Assembly: GCA_017353825.1 (NCBI GenBank) | Contig: JAFMSC010000011.1 | Location: forward strand, 1,897-22,673 | Source: Hyphomicrobiaceae bacterium | GTDB taxonomy: Bacteria > Pseudomonadota > Alphaproteobacteria > Rhizobiales > Hyphomicrobiaceae | DNA length: 20,777 bases | Direction of reading: 5' to 3' | Shown: one piece after another, positions 7,559 through 14,756 of the stretch | How positions within the stretch are numbered: the stretch's first letter is position 1 | Layout of the letters: every line of letters starts with the position of its first letter | The notes under the pieces: generated by a model | Told to the model about the DNA's origin: nothing | The model's database searches: none | What the model saw: the letters and a program-made list of their open reading frames with translations, nothing else | Translations under genes and position numbers: made by a program

Positions 7559-8530
7559 ATGCTCGTCTATGTCGTGAAACGCATCGCGCTGATGATCCCG
7601 ACCCTGTTCGGGGCGGCGGTGCTTGTCTTTGTGCTGATGCGCGCCATTCCCGGCGATGCCTGCATGCTGCGCATGGCGACCGGCGGTGGCAGCATTGACC
7701 CGCACGTCCTCGAGGCCTGCCACGCCGAACTCGGCACCGACCAGCCGATGCTCGTGCAGTTTCTGGCCTTCATGAAGGGGCTCCTCACCCTCGATTTCGG
7801 CAAGTCCCAGTGGAGCGGCCGGCCGATCATGCACGAGGTGGGCTTGCGCTTCCAGCTGTCGCTGCAGGTGGCCATCATGGCCACGCTGACGGCGATCCTC
7901 ATCGCCATCCCGCTCGGCACCATATCGGCGGTCAGGCAGAACACGTGGATCGACTACGTGGTGCGCTCGTTCTCGATTGCAGGCGTGGCCCTACCCTCGT
8001 TCTGGCTCGGCATCCTCATCATCCTCGGCATCCTCATCACCTCCAAGGCGTTGTGGGGCTCCCCGTGGATGCCGCCCATCACCTACGTGCCGATCTGGGT
8101 CGATCCCGTCACCAACTTGAGCATGCTGATCTGGCCGGCGCTGGCCACCGGCTACCGCTACTCGGCGGTGGCCACGCGCATGACGCGCTCGGCCATGCTG
8201 GAGGTGCTGCGCGAGGACTACGTGCGCACCGCGCGCGCCAAGGGGCTGTTCCACAAGCTGATCGTGCGCCGCCACGCGCTGCGCAACGCGTTGCTGCCCG
8301 TAGTCACGGTGATCGGCATCGAGTTCGCGTTCCTGATGGGCGGCCTGGTCGTAACCGAGCAGGTGTTCAACCTCAACGGGCTCGGCAAGCTGTTCGTGGA
8401 GTCGGTGCAGAACCACGACTACAACATGACGCAGGCCCTGGTGATGATGGTGGTGGGCATCTTCGCCATCACCAACCTGGCCATCGACATCCTTTATGGG
8501 TGGCTCGACCCGCGCATCCGTTACCGCTAA
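7559..8530 (+). CDS. ABC transporter permease, DppB/OppB type
   Basis: 323 residues with about six membrane helices. The N-terminus (LVYVVKRIALMIPTLFGAAVLVFVLMRAIPGD) is the standard opening of DppB/OppB-family permeases. The conserved cytoplasmic EAA loop, which docks the ATPase, is seen near residues 218-250 (REDYVRTARAKGL...RHALRNALLPV). It forms the channel together with the next gene product and serves the binding protein encoded upstream. The ATG at 7559 gives the expected N-terminus, but no good ribosome binding site is seen before it, and an odd 12-bp tandem array lies 65 bases upstream. The downstream permease starts 12 bases after the stop, so the two are clearly co-transcribed. Confidence 0.93.
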   Translation: MLVYVVKRIALMIPTLFGAAVLVFVLMRAIPGDACMLRMATGGGSIDPHVLEACHAELGTDQPMLVQFLAFMKGLLTLDFGKSQWSGRPIMHEVGLRFQLSLQVAIMATLTAILIAIPLGTISAVRQNTWIDYVVRSFSIAGVALPSFWLGILIILGILITSKALWGSPWMPPITYVPIWVDPVTNLSMLIWPALATGYRYSAVATRMTRSAMLEVLREDYVRTARAKGLFHKLIVRRHALRNALLPVVTVIGIEFAFLMGGLVVTEQVFNLNGLGKLFVESVQNHDYNMTQALVMMVVGIFAITNLAIDILYGWLDPRIRYR

Positions 8531-8542
8531 GGAGGCTCCCCC

Positions 8543-9451
8543 ATGGCGACCCCCATGGCGACCGTGACCCGGCCCGCCGCTTCCGCCGCCGAAGAGGCGC
8601 CGCCCAGGCCCTCTTGGCTGGGCGCCCTGTGGCAATTCTGCCGGCAGAACCCGCTTGGGGCGGTGGGTGGCATCGTCGTCATCATCATGATCGGAATGGC
8701 GGCGTTCGCCGACGTGGTGACCTTCTACGACCCGACCCGCAACAACTTCGGCGCCATGCTGGAGCCGCCCAGCACCGATTACTGGCTCGGCACCGACCAG
8801 TTCGGGCGCGATCTCTACAGCCGCATCGTCCACGGCGCGCGCACCGCCCTGCTGGTGGGGTTCGTCTCCGCATTCGTGGGCGGCACGGTCGGCCTGATCC
8901 TGGGCGTCGCCAGCGCCCATTTCGGCGGGCGCCTCGATCTGATCCTGCTGGGGATCATGGATGTGCTGATGGCGTTTCCGCTCATCATCCTGGCGCTCGC
9001 CATGGTTTCGATCTTCGGCACCGGCAGGTTCAACGTGATCATGGCCATCACCATCCCATTTATCCCGCGATGCGCCCGCGTGGTGCGGTCGAGTGCGCTG
9101 GCGGTGCGCGAGATGCCCTACATCGACGCCGCGCGCGCCTGCGGCTTCAGCCACGCCCGCATCGTCATGCGCCACATGGTGCCCAACGTGTTCGCGCCTT
9201 ATCTCGTGGTGACGACGGCGGCGGTCGGCCAGGCCATCCTGCTTGAGGCGTCGCTGTCCTTCCTCGGGCTGGGCGTGCAGGAGCCGGTGCCGGCCTGGGG
9301 CCTGATGCTGAGAGGGGGCGCCCAGGACTTCGCCGAGAGCGCCCCATGGGTGGCGGTGTTCCCTGGCATTGCCATCTCGCTTGCCGTATTCGGCTTCAAC
9401 CTGTTCGGCGACGCCCTCCGCGACTGGCTCGACCCGAAGATGAAGATTTGA
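8543..9451 (+). CDS. ABC transporter permease, DppC/OppC type
   Basis: 302 residues. A polar, proline/alanine-rich N-terminal tail (about 30 residues) is followed by the DppC/OppC architecture: one helix, a periplasmic loop with 'GTDQFGRDLYSRIVHGARTALLVG' (a hallmark, about residues 91-114), then five helices. The EAA loop is seen near residues 184-210 (REMPYIDAARACGFSHARIVMRHMVPN), and 'EASLSFLGLGVQEPVPAWGLML' follows. It pairs with the upstream permease as a heterodimer in the inner membrane. The ATG at 8543 has a strong TAAGGAGG at 8528-8535. It is the last gene of the importer here: no DppD/DppF-type ATPase follows within the window, so the ATPase must be encoded elsewhere or shared. Confidence 0.93.
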   Translation: MATPMATVTRPAASAAEEAPPRPSWLGALWQFCRQNPLGAVGGIVVIIMIGMAAFADVVTFYDPTRNNFGAMLEPPSTDYWLGTDQFGRDLYSRIVHGARTALLVGFVSAFVGGTVGLILGVASAHFGGRLDLILLGIMDVLMAFPLIILALAMVSIFGTGRFNVIMAITIPFIPRCARVVRSSALAVREMPYIDAARACGFSHARIVMRHMVPNVFAPYLVVTTAAVGQAILLEASLSFLGLGVQEPVPAWGLMLRGGAQDFAESAPWVAVFPGIAISLAVFGFNLFGDALRDWLDPKMKI

Positions 9452-9457
9452 CCGATG

Positions 9458-9471
9458 GACCCCACGGGGTC
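9458..9471 (+). terminator. Short hairpin after the importer operon
   Basis: GACCC-CACG-GGGTC forms a 5-bp stem with a four-base loop, seven bases after the last permease stop codon. A brief T-containing stretch (GCTTTG) follows. It is weak as an intrinsic terminator but sits where the operon should end. Confidence 0.35.
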
Positions 9472-9811
9472 TGAGCTTTGCACGACTTTATGCCGCTCTG
9501 CACCGTGTGCGCCTTAATGCGGGGCACCTCGATCCGTAGCGAAAAGCCTGGAAAAGCATGCCGCGATCTCGCGCGGAAGGATGGCAAGGGCCAATGGCAG
9601 CCCATGAAGCGCGGGCAGCACCCACCAACCAGCGTGGGTGTACACCGGTCTGCCTCGACCCGCCGTAGCTCAACACGGGGGTGCCATCCCGGACATATTC
9701 GACCCCCACCGAACGCGCGAGGCGTATCCAATTCCTCAAACAGGGCGACGCTGCGACCCTTGCGGGCTATGCCGAAGGACAGAGACGGTCTTGGGGGCAT
9801 GGGAGGTGGGG
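9472..9811. other. 340-base stretch without a supportable gene
   Basis: No reading frame here looks like a protein family I know. Open frames on both strands overlap, with no ribosome binding site and no codon bias. The base composition is more mixed than in flanking genes (for example AAAAGCCTGGAAAAGCATG near 9541). This suggests an old gene remnant or an acquired intergenic segment. Confidence 0.5.
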
Positions 9812-10471
9812 TCAGGCGCGTGCCGCCGCTCTGATGGCCGCGATGTTGGCGGCATAGGCCCCGTCCTTGAACACGGCGGAGCCGGCGACCAGGACGTTGG
9901 CGCCGGCGGCAGTGCAGGACCCGGCGGTGTCGGGCGCGACGCCGCCATCCACCTCAAGGTGGATGGGGCGGTCGCCGATCATGGTTCGCACGCGGCGGAT
10001 CTTGTCGACCATCGCGGGGATGAAGGCCTGGCCGCCGAAGCCGGGGTTCACCGTCATCACCAGGACCAGGTCGGAACGGTCGAGCACGTACTGGATGGCG
10101 CTCTCGGGCGTTTGCGGCGTGAGCGACACGCCGGCCTTCTTGCCGAGCGACCGGATCAGCTCAAGCGAGCGGTCGAGATGCGGACCGGCCTCCGCGTGCA
10201 CGGTGATGCGATCGGCCCCGGCGACGGCGAATGCCTCGATATAAGGGTCGGCGGGTGCGATCATCAGATGCACGTCGAGCGGCTTCTTCGTGTGCGGGCG
10301 GATGGCCCTCACCACGCCGGGACCGATGGTGATGTTGGGCACGAAATGCCCGTCCATCACGTCCACGTGCACCCAGTCGCAGCCGGCCGCATCGATGGCG
10401 CGCACCTCCTCGCCTAACCGCGCGAAGTCGGCGGAGAGGATCGACGGCGCGATCAGGATGTCGGTGCTCAC
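9812..10471 (-). CDS. rpe: Ribulose-phosphate 3-epimerase
   Basis: 219 residues from the GTG at 10471, the standard size. It interconverts ribulose 5-phosphate and xylulose 5-phosphate in the pentose phosphate and Calvin cycles, in the cytoplasm. The family fingerprints are all present: 'APSILSADFARLGEE' at the N-terminus, 'HVDVMDGHFVPNITIG' (about 35-50, with metal ligands Asp37 and, further on, His68 in 'DVHLM'), 'VMTVNPGFGGQ' near 138-148, 'EVDGGV' near 173-178 (catalytic Asp) and the phosphate-binding 'LVAGSAVF' near 194-201. The frame stays open upstream to 10588. The GTG is preferred because it has GGAG seven to ten bases ahead and gives the family's normal start; the extra upstream part reads through a hairpin-forming intergenic sequence. 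It lies downstream of the RimK-like gene on the same strand. Confidence 0.95.
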   Translation of the reverse strand: MSTDILIAPSILSADFARLGEEVRAIDAAGCDWVHVDVMDGHFVPNITIGPGVVRAIRPHTKKPLDVHLMIAPADPYIEAFAVAGADRITVHAEAGPHLDRSLELIRSLGKKAGVSLTPQTPESAIQYVLDRSDLVLVMTVNPGFGGQAFIPAMVDKIRRVRTMIGDRPIHLEVDGGVAPDTAGSCTAAGANVLVAGSAVFKDGAYAANIAAIRAAARA

Positions 10472-10485
10472 GGCGGCCTCCGCTT

Positions 10486-10512
10486 CTCCCTCTCCCCCGC
10501 TTGCGGGCAGAG
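10486..10512. repeat. Palindromic CT-rich intergenic element before rpe
   Basis: The stretch CTCTCCCCCGCTTGCGGGCAGAG forms an imperfect hairpin around CCCGC-TT-GCGGG, just upstream of the rpe start. It has the look of the CTCTCCCGCTTGCGGGAGAG type of short palindromic repeat that is common between genes in rhizobial-type genomes. That comparison is from memory and not checked. Confidence 0.45.
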
Positions 10513-10582
10513 AAGGCTCGGGGTGATTGGGCAGCCACACGCTCCGACCGGCATCTGGGGCCGCCCCTGACCCTAGCTCGCT

Positions 10583-10613
10583 CCCCATTGGCGCTGAAGC
10601 AGCGCGAATGGGG
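10583..10613. terminator. 13-bp near-perfect hairpin between rimK-like gene and rpe
   Basis: Arms 10583-10595 (CCCCATTGGCGCT) and 10601-10613 (AGCGCGAATGGGG) pair with a single mismatch around the loop GAAGC. It starts nine bases behind the stop codon of the intact rimK frame. No T-run follows on the minus strand. It is a strong barrier or processing structure, or an intergenic palindromic repeat, rather than a classic intrinsic terminator. Confidence 0.55.
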
Positions 10614-10621
10614 ACGGAATT

Positions 10622-11526
10622 CTACCCCACCCCACGTGTCCTGGTCTCGCCGCAGCCGGCGCGGCACGCCATGAAGTCGAGCATGGCGCCCGCGAGATCG
10701 GCGCCCGTCGCCTTCTCCATGCCCTCGATGCCGGGCGAAGAGTTGACCTCACCACAACCGGCCAGCGCTTGGAGCGCAGCATGTCGACACCCGCTACGTT
10801 GAGCCCCAGCACCTCGGTCGAGCGCGCGGCCGTCCTCTGCTCCTCTTCGCTGATGGCGATCGGTTCGGCCCTGCCGCCACGGTGCAGGTTGGCGCGAAAC
10901 TCACCGGTCGAGCAGGTGCGCTTCATGCTGGCCACCACCTCGCTGCCCATCACCAGCGCGCGCATGTCGGTGCCGTCGGCCTCGCGGATATATTCCTGCA
11001 CCAGGATATTGGTGTTAGCCGCGCAGAAGGCCTCGATGATGGAGCGCGCGGAGGCCGCCGTCTCCGCCAGGATCACGCCGCGCCCCTGCGTGCCTTCGAG
11101 CAGCTTGATGACGCACGGTGTGGCGCCCACCTCCTCGATCACGGCTTCGGCGCTGTGCGGCCCGTGCGCGAATGCCGTCACCGGCAGGCCGATGCCCTCG
11201 CGCACCAACAGCTGCAGGGCGCGCAGCTTGTCGCGTGACCGGCCGATCGCTACGCTCTCGTTGAGCGGGAAGGTCCCCTGCATCTCGAACTGGCGCAGCA
11301 CGGCCAGCCCATAATGGGTGATGGACGCGCCGATGCGTGGGATCACGGCGTCGTATCGGGGGAGCATGCGTCCCTCGTGCATGAGAGTGGGCCGGCCTGA
11401 GGTGATCTTCATCTGCACGCGCAAGGTGTTGATCACGTCGATCTCGTGCTTGCGCTCGCGCGCGGCCTCGATGATCCGCCGGTGGGAGTAGAGAGACGGA
11501 TTGCGGGCCAGCATGACGAGCTTCAT
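10622..11526 (-). pseudogene. rimK: RimK-type ATP-grasp ligase, frameshifted near the C-terminus
   Basis: Homologue of RimK, the ligase that adds glutamate residues to the C-terminus of ribosomal protein S6. Residues 1-259 run in one frame from the ATG at 11526, which has GGAAGGAGG ahead. Landmarks: 'DAVIPRIGASITHYGLAVLRQFEMQG' (59-84), 'LNESVAIGRSRDKL' (88-101), the ATP-grasp core 'VIKLLEGTQGRGVILAE' (139-155) and 'VQEYIREADGTDMRALV' (176-192). After Val259 (about 10750) the frame breaks. Adding one G restores 'EVNSSPGIEGMEKATGADLAGAML' and a stop at 10622. The restored length is 301 residues, matching E. coli RimK (300). As written, the frame instead runs on to 10573 with an unrelated tail, losing the E-x-N metal ligands. 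This is a true inactivating deletion or a sequencing error. rpe follows downstream. Confidence 0.82.
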
Positions 11527-11623
11527 GGGCGTCCTGGCCTCCTTCCAATGCCTGGTGCGGCGGCGGGAGGGCTGGCGCCAATCTTGCGCGAACAGCCTCG
11601 CTCCTTGATACGTCACATCCCCG

Positions 11624-11644
11624 CTGCAGGATCAAGCCCTGCAG
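11624..11644. repeat. 7-bp perfect inverted repeat upstream of rimK-like gene
   Basis: CTGCAGG (11624-11630) and CCTGCAG (11638-11644) pair around a seven-base loop, about 100 bases before the rimK start. It could be an operator or a leader hairpin. An A/T-rich patch with a run of six T on the minus strand lies at 11684-11691. No promoter boxes are convincing. Confidence 0.35.
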
Positions 11645-11697
11645 GCGGCGTATCAACATACGAGACTAACATGCTGCGCTGCATAAAAAATCAGCAA

Positions 11698-11934
11698 TCA
11701 GCGCGAGGGCAAAGCGTATTCGCTGCGGGCCCCCGGTCCGCTGGTTCCGTCGGGCTCCAGGCTAGCATAGAGCAGCCACGCGCCGAGGCCGGCCATGGTG
11801 AGCAGGATCAGGAGCCCCAGTGCAGCACGCCGCAGCGCCCAGCCGAGCGTCATGAGCTGCGGAGGCTGCCCAAGGGGATGCACAGGGGGCTGTACAGCGG
11901 CAGAAGCCTCTGGAAGGGTGGACGAGGTGACCAT
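11698..11934 (-). CDS. Small single-helix membrane protein of unknown function
   Basis: 78 residues from the ATG at 11934. A proline-rich N-terminal tail (about residues 7-27) is followed by one strong membrane helix (LGLLILLTMAGLGAWLLYASL, about 39-59), then a short polar end (EPDGTSGPGARSEYALPSR). The tail-helix-tail layout and steady codon bias suggest a genuine gene. I do not recognise a named family. An alternative TTG start at 11985 would add 17 residues and has the better ribosome binding site (AGGGG, six bases ahead), whereas the ATG has none visible, so the start is uncertain. It lies on the same strand as the BT1-type transporter upstream and the RimK-like gene downstream, 244 and 171 bases away, and may be transcribed alone. 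Confidence 0.6.
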   Translation of the reverse strand: MVTSSTLPEASAAVQPPVHPLGQPPQLMTLGWALRRAALGLLILLTMAGLGAWLLYASLEPDGTSGPGARSEYALPSR

Positions 11935-12080
11935 CGCGGACGACGTGAGCCACACGCCATTGCGCTGTGCACTGCCAGTTTGCAAGACAGGCCCCTACTG
12001 CTCCAAACACTCACCGGACCACGGGGCGCTGGGCCCCGCGCTCCAAACGCCGATCTGTGGAGACTTTCGTAACCTTGAAT

Positions 12081-12100
12081 GGCGCCCGGAGTTGGGCGCC
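12081..12100. repeat. 7-bp perfect hairpin downstream of the BT1-type transporter
   Basis: GGCGCCC (12081-12087) and GGGCGCC (12094-12100) pair exactly around GGAGTT, 78 bases past the stop of the minus-strand transporter. A second short hairpin, CGGGGC-GCTGG-GCCCCG, lies nearby at about 12021-12037. Either may help end transcription; neither is followed by a T-run. Confidence 0.4.
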
Positions 12101-12177
12101 GTCAAGGCGGTGCGCCGGCGGCGCTTACCTCCATTTCCACCTGTGGCACATATACGACAGATGAGAAGAACGGCGGT

Positions 12178-13668
12178 TCACCGCACCCGTCGCCCGCACA
12201 AGGCAATGGCCGCCACGGGCAGCATGAATCCGATCGCCAGCGCCACCACGGTGAGCGCCGGCAGGTTGGCGTAAGAGCCGCGATCGACTTGGAAAATGAG
12301 GTTGAGGTACTTGGTCTGCAGCGTGCCGGCCTGCAGCGCTAGGTTCATCAGCGAGGCCGTCAGCGCGAACCAGGTGGCGCGGTGCCCGACCGGGGCATAG
12401 ATGGCGACCAGGGTCAGCAGGGGGACCATGCTGAGCTGGGCGAACGGCGAGGTGGCGATGGTCTCAAACAGGGCGATGCTGTGGGCGCCGACGCCGAACA
12501 GCGCCTCTGTGATTTTGTACCACTGGAACACCAGCACGATCATCGGCAGGGACAGCACCGTCAAGAGTACGGTGAGCCACAGCAGCACCTGGGCCACTGG
12601 CTTGCGGGTGATGTAATCGGCCAGCAGCCACAACGCCACAAGGCCCACACCGGTGCCGATCTGCCCCAGAACCCCGAAGAAGCCCTCGCTGAAGCCGAGC
12701 ACGTCGATGGCGAACCAATAGTAGCCCGAGCCGATTTCGGGCGTCGCACGGAACGCGAAGATGATGATGGCGGCGAAGGCCATGCGCCAGCGGGTCGCCG
12801 GGTCGATGTCCTGGGTGACGCGGGTCAGCATCCACAGGATGACCGCCATGGAGACGGCGAAGATGATCTCCTGGCCGTAGGGCAGGTCGCTGAAGGCGAT
12901 CGCCACCACGACGGCGCCGAAGCCGACGCCGCCGCCCAGGATGCGCCAGTCGATCGGCCGGCGCTCGCTGGTCTCAAGGCGCACCAGCAGGGCGCCCGAG
13001 ATGGAGATGAGTGGCACGACGAGGCCGATCAGGAACACCTTGTCGTAGGAGAGGACCTGAGCCAGCAGCCCAGCGATGCCGGCCACGGCGAACAGGCCGA
13101 ACGACAGCGCCAGCCGGCCCAGCACCTGTACCATGCCGAGGTCGTGGTCGATCTCCGTCTTGGTGCGCGGGCTGCCGTCGGGATTGGTGCGCGGCACCAC
13201 CTCGGTGGTCATGGCGTCGGCCACCACGTCCTGCACCACCGCGCCCAGAGTGCCGAGCACCCCGGCCAGCACGTAGACCTGATTCGGCGAGAGCACACTG
13301 ATCCAGCCGCCGGCACTGCCCGCCAGCAGCACGAACGAAAACGCGATGAGCCCGGCGCCGGTGAACACGTAGGAGCGGCGCTGCGAGCCGAACAGCGGCA
13401 CGGTGTCGACGAGTTCGCCGAACACCATCTTGATGACCCACGGGAGATTGAACCAGAAGGCGAGCGCCGCGAGGTCGGCCGGCGTCCAGGTCAGGGATTT
13501 TCTGACCCAAAAGGCCTGGGCGACGCCGACGAGCCCCATCGCGCCATAGGCGAAATAGACCATCAGCAGCGGCAGATAGACGAGCCGCACGGCCCGCACG
13601 GGGGCCCACAGGGCTTTGTCGAGCCGCTCCCTCCAATAGGAGGCCGGTGCCGGCCGGGTGATGTCCAT
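12178..13668 (-). CDS. BT1-family MFS transporter (folate/biopterin-type)
   Basis: About 496 residues from the ATG at 13668, with roughly twelve membrane helices. The first helices and loop ('YLPLLMVYFAYGAMGLVGVAQAFWVRKSLTWTP...WVIKMVFGELVDTVPLFG') and the 'GAVVQDVVADAMTTEVVPR' segment are typical of the folate-biopterin transporter family, a branch of the MFS found in cyanobacteria, plastids, trypanosomatids and many proteobacteria. Known members carry folates or pteridines, but most bacterial members have no tested substrate. The frame stays open to 13830. The start at 13668 is preferred because the upstream part reads as low-complexity intergenic sequence; the ribosome binding site there is weak (AAAGA). 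It is divergent from a short-chain dehydrogenase gene, leaving a 229-base shared control region. Confidence 0.85.
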   Translation of the reverse strand: MDITRPAPASYWRERLDKALWAPVRAVRLVYLPLLMVYFAYGAMGLVGVAQAFWVRKSLTWTPADLAALAFWFNLPWVIKMVFGELVDTVPLFGSQRRSYVFTGAGLIAFSFVLLAGSAGGWISVLSPNQVYVLAGVLGTLGAVVQDVVADAMTTEVVPRTNPDGSPRTKTEIDHDLGMVQVLGRLALSFGLFAVAGIAGLLAQVLSYDKVFLIGLVVPLISISGALLVRLETSERRPIDWRILGGGVGFGAVVVAIAFSDLPYGQEIIFAVSMAVILWMLTRVTQDIDPATRWRMAFAAIIIFAFRATPEIGSGYYWFAIDVLGFSEGFFGVLGQIGTGVGLVALWLLADYITRKPVAQVLLWLTVLLTVLSLPMIVLVFQWYKITEALFGVGAHSIALFETIATSPFAQLSMVPLLTLVAIYAPVGHRATWFALTASLMNLALQAGTLQTKYLNLIFQVDRGSYANLPALTVVALAIGFMLPVAAIALCGRRVR

Positions 13669-13897
13669 GTGCGGTCTTTCGCTGGCTGAAAAAACGCCCG
13701 AACATGCCGGCCGGATGGGCTTGCGGCAAGCAACATCGCCACCCTTACGATCTTTTAAGGCTCGGCCGCAGGCGAGCGCAGGCGTAGGCTGGTTGGCCGC
13801 CCAAGCTGGCGGGACTTGATCCGGCAGCAACGCAACAATGCCACGGATACCATGTTGGTCTACGGGCCTCGGTCGTAACCCAACAGGATCAACCCGA
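13669..13897. promoter_or_regulatory. Divergent promoter region between transporter and dehydrogenase
   Basis: Both flanking genes start away from this 229-base gap. The least GC-rich part is around 13740-13762 (CCTTACGATCTTTTAAGG), an imperfect palindrome with CCTT/AAGG ends that could be an operator or -10 region. No clear -35/-10 pair can be defended. Confidence 0.35.
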
Positions 13898-14743
13898 ATG
13901 CTCCTCCAGGCATGGCGCCGGCGCTGGTGGCGCCCTGACCAACCGGCGCTCGCCGCCTATGCCGGCCTGCGGCCCATGGTGGTGGTGACGGGCGGCTCGG
14001 AGGGGATCGGCTACGAGCTGGCGCGCCGGTTCGCGGCGAGTCGCAATGATGTGATGCTGGTCGCGCGCCGTCTCGGGCCGTTGGAGCAGGCCGCGGCCCG
14101 CATCCGCGCCGATTTCGGGGTCGAGACCGTCGCCGTCGCCGCCGACGTAACCGCGCCCAACGCCCTTGCGACCATTGACCGCGCCCTGGCCGAGCGCCGC
14201 GCCTACGCTGACGTGCTCGTCAACAACGCCGGGATCGGCGTCGCCGGTCCGTTCCATGCCCAGGCACCGGAGGACGTGATGCGGCTTCTCGACCTCAACG
14301 TGCGGGCGCTGACCACGCTTACGCGCCACTTTCTTCCCGGCATGCGCGTGCGCGGGTGCGGTGGCGTCCTCAACCTCGCATCGCTGGGCGGTTTCACGCC
14401 CGGCCCCTATCAGGCCGCCTACTATGCGAGCAAGGCCTACGTACTCTCCTTCACCGAGGCGATCGCCGCCGAGACCGCGGGCGAGGGCGTGCGCATCTGC
14501 GCGCTGGCGCCGGGGCCGGTGCCGACCCAATGGCACAGGCGCGCCCGCGCGGGCAACGCTTACTACCGCTATCTGGCGCCGGTATCGGCGGCGGCGGTCG
14601 CCCGCTCCGGCTATCTGGGCTACCGTCTGGGGCTGCGCGTGGTGGTCCCAGGCCCGTTGAGCCCGTTGTTTGCACTGTTCCTGCGCGTCATGCCACGCCG
14701 GATCACCGTTCCCATCGTCCGGTTGTTGGTGAAGCCGCGCTAG
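13898..14743 (+). CDS. Short-chain dehydrogenase/reductase
   Basis: 281 residues from the ATG at 13898. It is a classical SDR: nucleotide-binding 'TGGSEGIG' (31-38), an acidic 'DV' after strand 4 (83-84), 'NNAG' (109-112), catalytic Ser162 and the Tyr175-x-x-x-Lys179 pair, then 'LAPGPVPT' after strand 6. 'ARR' at 56-58, behind the second strand, suggests NADP(H) preference. A basic, tryptophan-rich N-terminal extension (LLQAWRRRWWRPDQP) precedes the Rossmann fold, and the C-terminus is hydrophobic and basic, hinting at membrane association. The substrate is unknown; acyl or steroid-like reductases show a similar layout. AGGAT lies about ten bases before the start. The glutamine amidotransferase gene begins 13 bases after the stop, so the two form an operon. 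The frame is open back to 13838, with no better start. Confidence 0.88.
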   Translation: MLLQAWRRRWWRPDQPALAAYAGLRPMVVVTGGSEGIGYELARRFAASRNDVMLVARRLGPLEQAAARIRADFGVETVAVAADVTAPNALATIDRALAERRAYADVLVNNAGIGVAGPFHAQAPEDVMRLLDLNVRALTTLTRHFLPGMRVRGCGGVLNLASLGGFTPGPYQAAYYASKAYVLSFTEAIAAETAGEGVRICALAPGPVPTQWHRRARAGNAYYRYLAPVSAAAVARSGYLGYRLGLRVVVPGPLSPLFALFLRVMPRRITVPIVRLLVKPR

Positions 14744-14756
14744 ACGAGGTCCACGA

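Noticed and set aside
7991..9175. Minus-strand frame spanning both permeases
   Set aside because: Antisense of two permeases with clear EAA loops; rich in His/Asp/Gln, as shadows of membrane genes are.
9478..9834. Short open frames on both strands behind the importer
   Set aside because: They overlap one another, lack ribosome binding sites and match no family that I recognise.
12382..13689. Plus-strand frame of 435 codons opposite the BT1-type transporter
   Set aside because: The opposite strand has about twelve membrane helices and family motifs; this frame is His/Asp/Gln-rich shadow.
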